This document shows, in pieces, positions 50,700 to 60,180 of a stretch of 64,000 bases of DNA; the first letter of the stretch is position 1; each line of letters begins with the position of its first letter. Source of the stretch: Acanthosepion lycidas (taxonomy: Eukaryota > Mollusca > Cephalopoda > Sepiida > Sepiidae); NCBI GenBank assembly GCA_963932145.1, contig OZ010616.1, forward strand, positions 51,722,846 through 51,786,845. The letters are read 5' to 3'. The position numbers were made by a program, and so were the translations under genes. The notes under the pieces were generated by a model. It was not told where the DNA came from. It did not search any database and was given only the letters and a program-made list of their open reading frames with translations.

Positions 50700-51055
50700 A
50701 ATACCCAGAAATTCACACACAGATGTCCTCAAGGACTCATGGCACAGTGGATAAAGGCATTAGATCTAGTGTCAGGACCCAAAGAGTGTGAGTTCAATAC
50801 ATGGTTATGGTGGTGGAGAACTTGGAGAGGGGAGTTAACAGGAGATAACTGATAACTGATAACTGATGACTGACATCCATTAAACATGACACATAGAACT
50901 AGAACAGTCTACTCCAGTGAGCGAAATAAAGGGTTCAGTTCAACATTTCAACCACCTGAAGAAGGCCAGAGTATACAACGGCTGAAAAGTTGTGATAAAT
51001 ATGGCAAGATGAGGACAATAGTACGAATAATGTAAAAAGTGTAGATATAAACATA
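50700..51055 (+). mobile_element. PLE terminal segment with a tRNA-like promoter start
   Basis: Follows the plus-strand endonuclease fragment and matches the terminal segment at 47107-47392. It adds upstream text not seen there: tggcacagtggataaaggc at about 50738 resembles an RNA polymerase III A box in a tRNA D arm, and gtgagttcaatac at about 50788 resembles a B box. Further on it carries cctgaagaaggcc...ggctgaaaagttgtg (50955-50995) and, at 51008-51027, gatgaggacaatagtacgaa, a variant of the hairpin core. Confidence 0.65.
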
Positions 51056-51071
51056 TTGAAATAGAATGCAA

Positions 51072-51205
51072 GAGTATTTTAAAACATTTTTATGCCTATA
51101 TATTCTTTTTATAGAAACAAATATTTAAGTAAATGCTCTGTTTATAATAAACAGTATTAATTACATTTACCGGCCTGAATGTCTGAGAAATTGTCAGGAA
51201 TCGAA
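51072..51205 (-). mobile_element. Truncated SINE copy, minus strand
   Basis: Complement of 51072-51183 matches 51419-51531 (gacattcaggc-ggtaaatg, ttaatactgtttattataaa, gagcatttacttaaatattt, ctataaaaagaat). On its 5' side it keeps ttcgattcctgaca (about 51206-51193), the remains of the tRNA-like B box seen in the right copy. The head is otherwise missing. Confidence 0.7.
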
Positions 51206-51315
51206 ATGGACAAAGTCTGACAATCATTTAAAGATCGAAATATATGAATGTATGTGAGAGATTCATGAAAGATTGTAGTTTAAAAGCAGTAAAATCAACC
51301 TTGCTAACCGAACGC

Positions 51316-51392
51316 TCCTCTGTGGCCCTATCGGTTAAGGCATGGCAGGCTATATGACGGTTGCGTATACAGGTTCGATTCCTGTCAGAGGA
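51316..51392 (+). tRNA. tRNA-like sequence (SINE head, pseudo-tRNA)
   Basis: A 7-bp acceptor stem is perfect (TCCTCTG 51316-51322 with CAGAGGA 51386-51392). The D arm reads tggccctatcggttaaggca with a short GCC/GGC stem and the A box. The T arm acagg-ttcgatt-cctgt is perfect and includes the B box. The anticodon arm (tggca-ggctata-tgacg) has a mismatch and lacks the invariant U33, and the variable region is about 9 nt, so it is probably not a working tRNA. It resembles the arginine group in the D-arm region, but I assign no identity. Confidence 0.5.
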
Positions 51393-51552
51393 CGAATATT
51401 TTCTATGAAGATTTCTTGGACATTCAGGCTGGTAAATGTTGTTTAATACTGTTTATTATAAAACTGAGCATTTACTTAAATATTTGTATCTATAAAAAGA
51501 ATGTATAAACATAAAAAATGTCTTAAAATAATTGTCGGACTTTGTCCATTTC

Positions 51553-51556
<4 letters not shown>
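51316..51556 (+). mobile_element. tRNA-derived SINE with tRNA-like head
   Basis: The element begins with a 77-nt tRNA-like head (separate entry) followed by a non-tRNA body that is duplicated in inverted orientation at 51072-51183. The body ends in catttc followed by an (AT)n(GT)n tract. A tRNA-like Pol III promoter fused to an unrelated repeated body is the definition of a tRNA-derived SINE; copy number genome-wide cannot be seen from this window. Confidence 0.65.
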
Positions 51557-51586
<30 letters not shown>

Positions 51587-51588
51587 AA
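51554..51588. repeat. (AT)n(GT)n microsatellite
   Basis: An AT run passes directly into a GT run at the 3' end of the SINE. Confidence 0.93.
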
Positions 51589-51783
51589 ATGAGAGAAAGA
51601 ACAGATGGACTAAAACTCTACAGTTAATAGCATTTACTTTTAAAAAGTGCTCAATACAAAGTCGAGCAAAATATATTTTTATTATAATAATTTAAAATAA
51701 AAACATTTTAGATGTTTTTATTGTAATTTATTATTACAATATTTTTATGATATATATATTTTTATAATATATTTTTATTACAT

Positions 51784-52101
51784 ATATATATATATAGTGA
51801 GAGAGAGAGGGAGGGGGAGGAATGAGAGAGAGAGAAAGATAAAGAGACAGATATGAATTGAGTAGATAGATATGAATAGCCTCTGATATATAAATAGATT
51901 TGAACAAACTGTGATAGGCAGATATGAATTGAGTAGATAGATAAATAGATATGAACAGGGTGAGATAGATATGAAGAGATTGAGATGGATAGATATATAT
52001 GAACAGATTCAACAGATAGATAGATAGATAGATAGATAGATATGGACAGACTGATATAGATAGATAGATAGATATATAGATAGATAGATATGGACAGAAT
52101 G

Positions 52102-52134
<33 letters not shown>

Positions 52135-52145
52135 TGGACAGACTG

Positions 52146-52202
<57 letters not shown>

Positions 52203-52210
52203 TGAACAGA

Positions 52211-52265
<55 letters not shown>

Positions 52266-52318
52266 TGAACAGAATAGATATGAACAGAATAGATAGATAG
52301 ATAGATATGGACAGACTG

Positions 52319-52363
<45 letters not shown>

Positions 52364-52375
52364 TGGACAGACTGG

Positions 52376-52431
<56 letters not shown>

Positions 52432-52500
52432 TGAACAGAATAGATATGAACAGAATAGATAGATAGATATGGACAGACTGAGATAGATAGATAGATACAA
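51784..52500. repeat. GATA/GA-rich microsatellite block
   Basis: An AT then GA tract (51784-51850) leads into (GATA)n from about 51865, densest at 52010-52500. The GATA runs are interrupted by tatggacagactgagatag and tatgaacagaatagatag at recurring intervals, giving a second-order periodicity. The long YLSI-type open frames (up to 288 codons) on the minus strand are translations of this repeat, not genes. Confidence 0.95.
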
Positions 52501-52895
52501 TAATTATGTCTTCGATGATCATACGCATGTCTTGATCTAATGAAAACAATGAACGACGTGTACAGTGTGTGCATATAATCAGATATTTATTCCTAGTCAC
52601 CTATACACTTCAAAATATGTCTGGACTTGTTCTAAAACCTAACTTTGGTCTCTTGTTTAATTAAAACCGCCCAACCATTGATTTACAACTTTGTTATTTT
52701 GTATTTGCGTATTTTTGTAAAACTTGCACAGCATTTCAGATTTTATTTATTATTGTCATTGCAGAATTTTAGTTATAGGTTATTGTATAATGCAATGGTG
52801 ATAATTCTGAAAATTATTAATGAATATGTTCATTTGCTATGTATAATATAAATTAATCATGGCTGTTAATTTCCTTCTCAACTGTGATAATATAT
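52501..52895. other. Unassigned AT-rich stretch
   Basis: Nothing recognised: short frames only, no tandem repeats. Confidence 0.5.
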
Positions 52896-53020
52896 ATGAA
52901 GAGAGAGGGAGAGAAATAAGAGAATGAAAGAGAGAGAAAATGAGAGTGAGAAAGAAATAGAAAGTGAGAACGATAAAATGAGAGAGATAAAGAGATAATG
53001 AGGAAGAGAGTAAAAGAAAT
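52896..53020 (+). repeat. Purine (GA)-rich tract
   Basis: About 120 bp that is nearly all purine on the plus strand (gagagaggga, gaaagagagagaaaatgaga). Such tracts can adopt triplex structures; here it is most simply a decayed GA microsatellite. Confidence 0.85.
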
Positions 53021-53204
53021 ATAATATTTGCATATTCCTTTTTTCATATGAATGCTCCAATTTAAATACTTTTCAAAATGTTTTTTAATACACACAAAAC
53101 AGCATTTTTTATTTATTCAGTTATTGCAAACCCTTTTCTGTGTGTAGCAATTTATTTATGCCCAGAATGATATATGAAAGATCAATACAAATGCAAAGTA
53201 TTTA

Positions 53205-54122
53205 TAGCAATGTTTTATAGATTATAAAAAAGCATTTGAAAAAGTATGTGACAAAGAACTATGGAAATTCCTTAACAAATTTGGGAAGGATATTAGAATA
53301 ATAAAGAACTGATACTGGCAGCAAAGTGTCTGCATATGGATAAAAAATGAATTTAGTAACAATACAAAAATAGAAAAGGGTGTAAGACAAGGATGAGTCT
53401 TTTCAACAGACATATTCAACCTGTACAATGAAGTAATTATGAAAGAATTAGAAGTCTTTCAGTGATTTATTATTGATGGCAACAATGTTAACAGCATAAG
53501 ATAATCAGATGACAGTATTGATAGCTGCTACCGAAAGGAAACCACAAGAAATACAAACGATAGGAAAGGAAAGCAAAAAGAAAGGACTGATCATCAGTTG
53601 TAAAAAGAATGAATGTATGGTTGTCAGCAAAAGGGACAACCACAGATGCAAGCTACAAATTAGAGATGTCAAAATCAAGCAGATACCATGATTTAAATAT
53701 CTGGGAAGTCTTTTAACAGAGGATGGAAAATATTTCACTGAAATCTGAAGACACATTGGAATAGCAAAAGATGCCTTCCAAAAGCTAAACAAAGTATTAA
53801 GAAATTTGAAATTGAAATAAAGTATATCTGGTTGTCAGCAAAAGGGACAACCATAGATGCAAGCTACAAATTAGAGATGTCAAAATCAAACATATAAAGA
53901 GATTTAATTATCTGGGAAGATAACAGAGGATGATATAGCGAAAAGAGTTCTTGGCTGTTGTGTAATATCAGTCCCCCTACATTGCGGTGCATGTTTGACA
54001 ATCCTCACAAATGAAGTAAAGATGTGAAGCAGAAAAATGTGGTTCTACAGAAGGATGCTGAAAATACCATGAACTGAACATATGACTAAAGACAAAGTTT
54101 TAGAGAAAAGTTAAACAAAAAG
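53205..54122 (+). mobile_element. Heavily decayed LINE (same group as the 40-kb copy)
   Basis: Three plus frames give in order: FIDYKKAFEKVCDKEL (from about 53215), KDIRIIKN, YWQQSVCIW, KIEKGVRQG, FNLYNEVIMKEL, SIR followed by a stop and SDD (a broken YADD at about 53500), CKKNECMVVSKR (53603-53635), YLGSLLTEDGK (53695-53730) and EKCGSTEGC/MWFYRRML-like text near 54030. The order and wording match the LINE at 39500-41880, but stops and frameshifts are dense. Both ends are truncated. The segment at 53620-53724 is duplicated at 53832-53935. Confidence 0.8.
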
Positions 54123-54255
54123 CTTGTTACAGGCATGCAACCACTTGATGCCATTTGTGATGAATGCATCTTTCAACAATGACTTGTCTACACTTACACG
54201 GCTAGATGTAAGCTAAACTGTCAAGATTACGTTCCCTGTGCCATCTATGTTGCCA

Positions 54256-54327
54256 GAACTTTCTAGAATTTTTTGAAACTTTTAGAAACATCCTGAAAGT
54301 CCTTGAAACTTGTAGAAAGTTCTAGAA
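54256..54327. promoter_or_regulatory. Two heat-shock-element-like motifs
   Basis: Two perfect three-unit nGAAnnTTCnnGAAn arrays: 54256-54268 (GAActTTCtaGAA) and 54315-54327 (GAAagTTCtaGAA), with further single GAA/TTC units in between. This is the recognition pattern of heat-shock factor. No promoter or gene is identifiable beside them, so a role is unproven; the region may just be a gaaacttttagaaa-type repeat. Confidence 0.35.
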
Positions 54328-54479
54328 AAGTATCATTCCTTGTGATGAATCTGTTTGAAAATAAGTTAGTTTCAAGAAAACTTTGGTATTAGTGATCAGA
54401 GCATTGAGAATAGACCTGAAAAAGCATGTATTTTTTTTAAGCATTCAACCCAAACCAAGGTGGGAAGCCACTAGCATGC

Positions 54480-54800
54480 AAGGGGTTACAGAGAGTTGGA
54501 GCGAGAACAAACAGGAATGATAGAGGAAAGGATGAAGAGAAGGATAGGGGATAGATCAGGGCATCTGGAGACGTCGATTGACATTACATTTGAATAGTTG
54601 GAGATTATAGCTATCAGGGAAACAAGAAATGGGGAAGGAGTTCCACAGGCGAGAAGTGCGAGACATGAAGCTATTGGAGTAGAAGAGACGGCTATATTTA
54701 ACAGTTTCGACAGTGAAAAGGTGAGAGCGAGATGCCAGCCTAGTAGAACGTTTAAATTTATGAAGTCTGGGGACCAGTGAAAGCCGCTCATCGGAGTAGT
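54480..54800 (+). repeat. Dispersed repeat, single copy of the family amplified at 57.8-58.7 kb
   Basis: The segments tggagacgtcgattgacatt, ggagttccacaggcgagaag, tgcgaga and gtttaaatttatgaa line up, in order, with 58590-58775 of the 185-bp array's last unit. The minus-strand 119-codon frame here has no recognised domain. It probably belongs to a transposable element I cannot name. Confidence 0.55.
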
Positions 54801-55129
54801 TACCGTGAAAGTATTTGTAAAAAAGACAGAGGGAGGCAACAGCACGTCTGTGAGAGAGCGGCTGTAGACGAGATGCCAGATCAGGGCCAGTTACATAAAA
54901 ATATCTCCGTTAAAAAAACAAAACAAAAACAAAACAAGGTACTACTACAAAACAATCTTTGATGTAAGTAAATTTTATATACATGTAATATAGATACAAG
55001 AAATCGACTATAAATTTATACAAAAGTATACAACTATTAATATACAACTTTTTGCGATGGATAAATTGTCGTCTAAATGACGCGAAAATGAAAATAACAC
55101 TGATATCTCATTTTAACAGACATAATTAC

Positions 55130-55620
55130 CAAAATTTTACAAAAATATCTTGAAATGAGTAACAACGGCCTTCAAATGACTTCAGAATCTCCTGCAAATC
55201 TTCTGGATGGTCTCCTTGTTTAAGTTGGGGAATGCTGCCATAATCCTTGCCTTTAGTTTATCTACGGTGTTACAAGGAGTTTTGCTTAACTGCACCCCAT
55301 GCATAATAATCAATGGGACTGCAGTCTGGGGAGTTAGGTGGCCAGGTGTAAGGGGTTATGTGTGGTCGCATAAATTGTGTGACAGCCGTGACTGGGTTCT
55401 CCTGCTTGTGTCGCATGGTGCAGAGACCATTTGCTAGACATAGAGTGTTTCAGCAGCAACCCCCTTGATCTAAGGCAGAACCTCAAGGTACTTGATATAA
55501 GTCTATGTGTTGAATCTGAGACACTCACCAACAAATTCGGGAGTTCTTTTCTTATCAGAACGATCAGACTGAGTTTTTCAAGCTGTCGTACCATCGCAAT
55601 CAACGTTAGACTCATCCAAC
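55130..55620 (-). pseudogene. Mariner/Tc1-type transposase C-terminal pseudogene
   Basis: Read on minus across three frames: a GVAAETLYV...VSAPCDTSRRTQ segment (about 55460-55400) corresponding to the 'xxQQDSAPCHTS' block with the second catalytic Asp of DDE/D transposases; then WPPNSPDCSPIDYYAWG (about 55345-55295), the block carrying the third acidic residue; then NTVDKLKARIMAAFPNLNKE (55275-55216) and TIQKICRRF. In this copy the Q-D of 'QQDSAP' reads Q-M-V-S-A-P, so the catalytic Asp appears lost. Stops and frameshifts are frequent. The N-terminal DNA-binding part and inverted terminal repeats were not found. Confidence 0.8.
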
Positions 55621-55873
55621 TCTTTTCAAATCGTCTATATTATATCTCAAACACACTGAAATGTTCGTATTGGAGTTTCCGGTGCGAATGCGAAGCAATA
55701 CAGCATGCCAAATTTATGGTCGAGTGAATTGCACCATAGTACTCTTTTTCTCACAGACAGTGCCCAACTGACCCTACTATACTGTGCAGTCGGCAAAATC
55801 AAAAGCAAACAACGTGCACACGTGAAATAAAAAAAAATAGCGACATGGCAACAATTTATCCATCGCACCTTGT
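55621..55873. other. Unassigned stretch beside the transposase pseudogene
   Basis: It may hold the rest of the transposon, but I cannot read a transposase N-terminus or terminal repeat in it. Confidence 0.4.
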
Positions 55874-55905
<32 letters not shown>

Positions 55906-55915
55906 ATTCCTGTAG

Positions 55916-56009
<94 letters not shown>

Positions 56010-56061
56010 ACTTGTATGCAGTTCACTCAGCAGAGTTCATCATATAACCAAATATTAATAC

Positions 56062-56124
<63 letters not shown>

Positions 56125-56152
56125 ATATGTATGTATGTGTGTGTGCGTGTAA
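55874..56152. repeat. (CA)n, (AT)n, (GT)n compound microsatellites
   Basis: A CA run (from 55874), an AT run of about 60 bp (55917-55975), a GT run (to about 56008), then after 55 bp a second AT run (56064-56108) and GT run. The two AT-GT halves are arranged alike, suggesting duplication of one microsatellite. Confidence 0.95.
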
Positions 56153-57760
56153 TTGTTATAAGTAAAAGCCCTGTCACTTAACTGATTGATGTTAACTTCA
56201 GCATCCCGACTACTGGGCTTCGTAGACGAACCTTTGGGGAATCTTTCCTTCCACTCGTCAGGTAATATTAAGGTGTTTAGAAAATATATTACGTATTTCT
56301 CCAACTCTGAATTATGAGTCAAGGTTCGGCCATATTTGTATGGTAAGGAACTGGGTTTGGAAATAATTTATCATCTTTTCTATCCGACCGTTTGCCGTTG
56401 AAAATGGATTTCAAAGTTTTTCGACATGGATGATTGTAACTTTAAAAAAGAAAAAAAAAACATTGTTACCGTTGCTTACTGTATTAATTCCAAATGGGTT
56501 GTAGTGCACTAGATAAGCATTCTGCAAATGTATACGGATGCAGTTAAGACATGTTAGAGGTGGTTTAAATATAGCTCTTGTAGTCAGTGTCGGATTATCA
56601 TTTAGCCTAGTACAGACTGCAGAGAACTGGGAACTTTTTAAAGTAATAATTTGAAAATTATTGCTTTAAAAAGTTCACACAGTCTTAGGCTGATGTTTTA
56701 ACTTCTAAATAGTTTCATGAAGTCTAATGATATCAATATGACAACTCATATTTATTTGACTTTGCAGGATGCAAAACCAGGAAAATAATGTTTTAGTTTG
56801 TGTCATTGTGTTTCAAGTTGATAACATTTGATTTTAGTTCAGAATGTTTAAATCTTAGACATTTTTATAAAGCAATGATATAGATAGAGATATGTACTAA
56901 ATTGGTTTGCAATAAATATTAAAATAATGGTATTTCTTAAATAATATTTTATTGAGAGCTTTTCTAGTTTATTTAAAGAATTCGCAATAAGTTTACTTTA
57001 AGCTATGTAAATGATAAAATATACCACGAGTAAAAAATATTCAAAACTGGTGTGGATGGGTTAGAGTGTGGATCCGTTTGAGGGTGTGTCCATAATTTAA
57101 TTAGCCTAGGGATCCCAAAAGTTCATAATCCCGTCTTGTTTGTGACATATTCATTTAGCCTCACTCTAGAAGACTACATATTCTGAAAGAAAACTTTTGA
57201 AAGAGACAAATGAATTGCAACCATATCAAAGCATTAGAGATTTAGTACAAAACCTTATTCTACCGTCCATAGGAATCTCAAGCAAATTTGGATAACTCAT
57301 AAGTCTCACCATCTACAAAAATATTTCTACCAGGAATGTCAATCTTTTACTTTTCTATCACGTTTTACAGGTGATAAAAATGGGTTTTGCATGTCACAAA
57401 AGCATTGAAAACATCAAAAGCAAAAGTTCTTACTTTTTATCTGGTGAAGCATGAAAAGCGACATCCATTAAGAGCTGTTGGAATATGGAAGGACTAATAC
57501 TGTAGACATTGCCAGAGACTTGATCAGTTAAATAAAGAATTAAGATGAAAGTTTCCAGCTTAGGTAAACAGAAAATTTGTTATTGACCAACGTGACAATA
57601 CATGGGCACACTTTGCAAAACAAACCAAAGAAAAAATATTATCATTAGATCCACAAAGTCAATACTCACCAGATTTAGCAACAATATTTATTTCATAAAT
57701 CGAAGAACATTAAGATACAAAAAAGTTTATTTTAAGAATGAGATTTACTCCAAGTACGAC
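56153..57760. other. Unassigned AT-rich stretch with one MITE-like palindrome
   Basis: No gene recognised. The palindrome at 56605-56700 is listed separately. Frames of up to 89 codons at the right end enter the 185-bp array and lack known signatures. Confidence 0.5.
56605..56700. repeat. MITE-like palindrome
   Basis: 56631-56652 and 56655-56676 form a 22-bp inverted repeat with a 2-nt centre and one mismatch (T44 against G63 of the line). Beyond it, tagcctag...acagactg on the left and cacagtcttaggctga on the right continue the complementarity imperfectly. The total of about 95 bp fits a very small inverted-repeat element or its remnant. Confidence 0.55.
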
Positions 57761-58740
57761 AGTAAAGCCACTAAGACACAAGGGGTTACAGGGTGTGAAA
57801 GAATTAGGAATAGAAACATTAATAATGAGTGGGAAGAGGAAAGAGTAATCAGAAGAGTAGATAGTGGTTGATATTGCATTTAAATTATTGCAGATTAAAG
57901 TTGGTTGAAAAGCATGGTACTAGAAGGGAGTTCCACAAGAAAGGAAGTAAAGCCACTAAGACACAAGGGGTTACAGGGTGTGGAAGAATTAGGAACAGAA
58001 ACATTAATAATGAGCAGGAAGAGGAAAGAGTAATCAGAACAGTAGATAGTGGTTGATATTGCATTTAAATTATTGCAGATTAAAGTTGGTTGGATAGCAT
58101 GGAACTGGAAGGGAGTTCCACAAGAAAGGCAGTAAAGCCACTAAGACACAATGGGTTACAGGGTGTGGAAGAATTAGGAAGAGAAACATTAATAATGAGA
58201 GGGAAGAGGAAATAGTAATCAGAACAGTAGATAGTGGTTGATATTGCATTTAAATTATTGCAGATTAAAGTTGGTTGGAAAGCATGGAACTGGAAGGGAG
58301 TTCCACAAGAAAGGCAGTAAAGCCCACTAAGACACAAGGGGTTACAGGGTGTGGAAGAATTAGGAACAGAAACATTAATAATTAGTGGGAAGAGTAATCA
58401 GGAGGACATTAGATAGCAATTGACATTGCATTCAAATTTTTGCAGATTGAACTTGGCTAGAAAACAAGGATCCGGAATGGAGTTCCGCAAGAAAGGCGAT
58501 AAAGTCACTAAGACACAAGGGGGTTACTGTGTGTGTGAAAAATAGAAAACTGATACATTACTAAGGAAAGAACAATAGAAGAGTAATCTGGAAGACAGTA
58601 GATAGCGATTGATATTTCATTTAAATTTTTGCAGATTGAAGTTAACAGGAAACCATGGAGCCGAGAGAGTTCCACAAGCGAGAAGTGCGAGAAAAAATGT
58701 TAGCATAGAACTCACAGTTACATCTAGCCAACTCAACTGT
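57761..58740 (+). repeat. Tandem array of ~185-bp units (about 5 copies)
   Basis: agtaaagcca recurs at 57761, 57946, 58131 and 58316 (185 bp apart), then a variant at 58498 and a final truncated unit at about 58680. Units share ctaagacacaaggggttaca, attaggaa, aacattaataatgag, gatattgcatttaaatt and gggagttccacaagaaaggc. Divergence rises to the right, where the sequence passes into text also found at 54.6-54.8 kb. So a dispersed repeat appears to have been amplified in tandem here. Confidence 0.93.
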
Positions 58741-59119
58741 AAATTGATGAGAAATTGTTGCGCTTAAATTCATAAAATCTACGTACCATAGCGAAGAGCA
58801 TTATTTATTCGTAAAATTGAAAAATGTGGCACAAGGGCAAATTGGGGAAAAAGGATGGTCTTCTTCTGTCTTAACATTAATCTTAGCTAGTCACAAACAC
58901 TGACCCAAACATACCACAATATTCCTTACATTCTTACTTACCTTACTACATCCACCATAATACCTCATTGTCTCTATGAAAGTCCTAACTAGTCCCCATA
59001 TGTACAATTCATTGTTTGTCGGGGGGAGGGGAATAAAATAACAATTTTTAAATATCTAAACCACAATGAATATTTACAAATGTGAAACAAAGCTTTATAC
59101 AAGAAACCAAACAAAATAA
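58741..59119. other. Unassigned AT-rich stretch
   Basis: Nothing recognised. A G-run (ggggggagggg) occurs near 59020. Confidence 0.5.
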
Positions 59120-59372
59120 TTGATGTGGGTGCCAAAGTTGGGCCCACAGAAGTAAAACACGGAACACGGATTAGATGTAAGAAAGATATATTAACAACAG
59201 GTTACAGAGATAGTGTAAGCGGAGCTTACTATAATTTAGTGTCCAACACTGGTAGTCGTACGAGACTCTCACTGTCACTCTCTATCATTCTCTGTCACTA
59301 TCTCTAGAGTGCTATGTCGCCTACTTAATATAAGCCTGGAAGAGTCTATTGTGTAGGTAGTTTCCGGTCTCA
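59120..59372. mobile_element. Possible solo long terminal repeat
   Basis: The block from tgatgtgggtgccaaagttg to ttccggtctcaca begins with TG, ends with CA and is of LTR length (~250 bp). It contains a GA/CT-rich middle and no long frame. No second copy, primer-binding site or target duplication was found in the window, so this is only a suggestion. Confidence 0.2.
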
Positions 59373-59720
59373 CAATAATAATATTAATAATAAAACCCCC
59401 ACAGTCATTCAATGTGGCAGAAACATCAGTTAACTGGACGAAATCACGAAAAACATTTATTCATTCCAAGCACTCATTCAAGCACACACTCATTCAAGCA
59501 CAATAACAAATACGAAAATCACACCCGAAACGAAAGGCAGTCCATCAGAGAACTGAAGGCTCTGCTCACCTAAACGGGAGAGGGAAGGGGAATTAAACTA
59601 AAGAAAATAGGGACAGAAATAAAAGGGGCTAATAAGCATACATTCCCTAGCTAAGTTAACTTGAAAGAAGAAACTAAGGACCCTAAACTAGCCTAAATCT
59701 GGGCGGGGTTAGCCAATGTT
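59373..59720. other. Unassigned stretch with a short direct repeat
   Basis: Contains two copies of cactcattcaagcaca in tandem near 59471-59500; otherwise nothing recognised. It may be the 3' end of the adjacent LINE. Confidence 0.45.
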
Positions 59721-59952
59721 TAAAGCAGAGGGAATAATATCCTGATGCCTAACCGGCATCAAAGTGCCACTTCAAGTCATCCCCTTTTACTTGACACAAA
59801 CGCGCATGGCTCACCCATCTTTTGCCAAATTCTGATGGAGGGAGCCACCGGCTTTCCACCCCAACCTTAACTTTAAGCTGATGCTTAAAGTATAAAATTA
59901 GTTGTGAAAAAGTGAACTTCTCGTCTCCATAGAATTCCTTCTGACGCGTCGT

Positions 59953-60180
59953 CTAAATCACGACTTTCATAACAACAAATAAGAAAAAGAACACTTTGTA
60001 TTCAGCCTTCGTCAACAGCGGTACCAAATTGCGACAGACTGAAATGGTCTCAATAACTTTCCGCGCAGCATGCGAACGATGATTTTCAATAAACTGGCAC
60101 AACTGAACTATGAGCCTGAAATGAAAGAAAGTGTGACCCGGGGTCTTCACTTCCCCATCACAGCGGACGCAGTCTAGAGA
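59953..60180 (-). pseudogene. LINE C-terminal Cys/His tail
   Basis: On minus, CVRCDGEVKTPGHTFFH followed by LIVQLCQFIENH gives C-x2-C-x8-H-x3-H and a helix, like the zinc-ribbon tail at the end of many LINE ORF2 proteins ('CxxC...ET..H.F..C..V..LW'). The Cys of the last block is replaced (HFRLIVQLC). It continues as RKVIETISVCRNLVP and ends at 59953. Confidence 0.6.

Noticed and set aside
51316..51392. Functional tRNA gene
   Set aside because: Acceptor and T arms are good, but the anticodon stem has a mismatch, U33 is absent, and the sequence is fused to a repeated body.
51734..52600. Minus-strand open frames of 288, 270 and 163 codons
   Set aside because: They are translations of the GATA microsatellite in different frames (YLSI and similar repeats), not genes.
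54486..54845. 119-codon minus-strand frame
   Set aside because: No recognised domain, and the DNA is part of a repeat that is amplified elsewhere in the window. I keep it only as a dispersed repeat.
55845..56165. Frames rich in IYIY/VCVC/THTH
   Set aside because: Translations of AT, GT and CA microsatellites.
57602..58056. 89- and 62-codon frames at the start of the 185-bp array
   Set aside because: They follow the tandem repeat and carry no signature.
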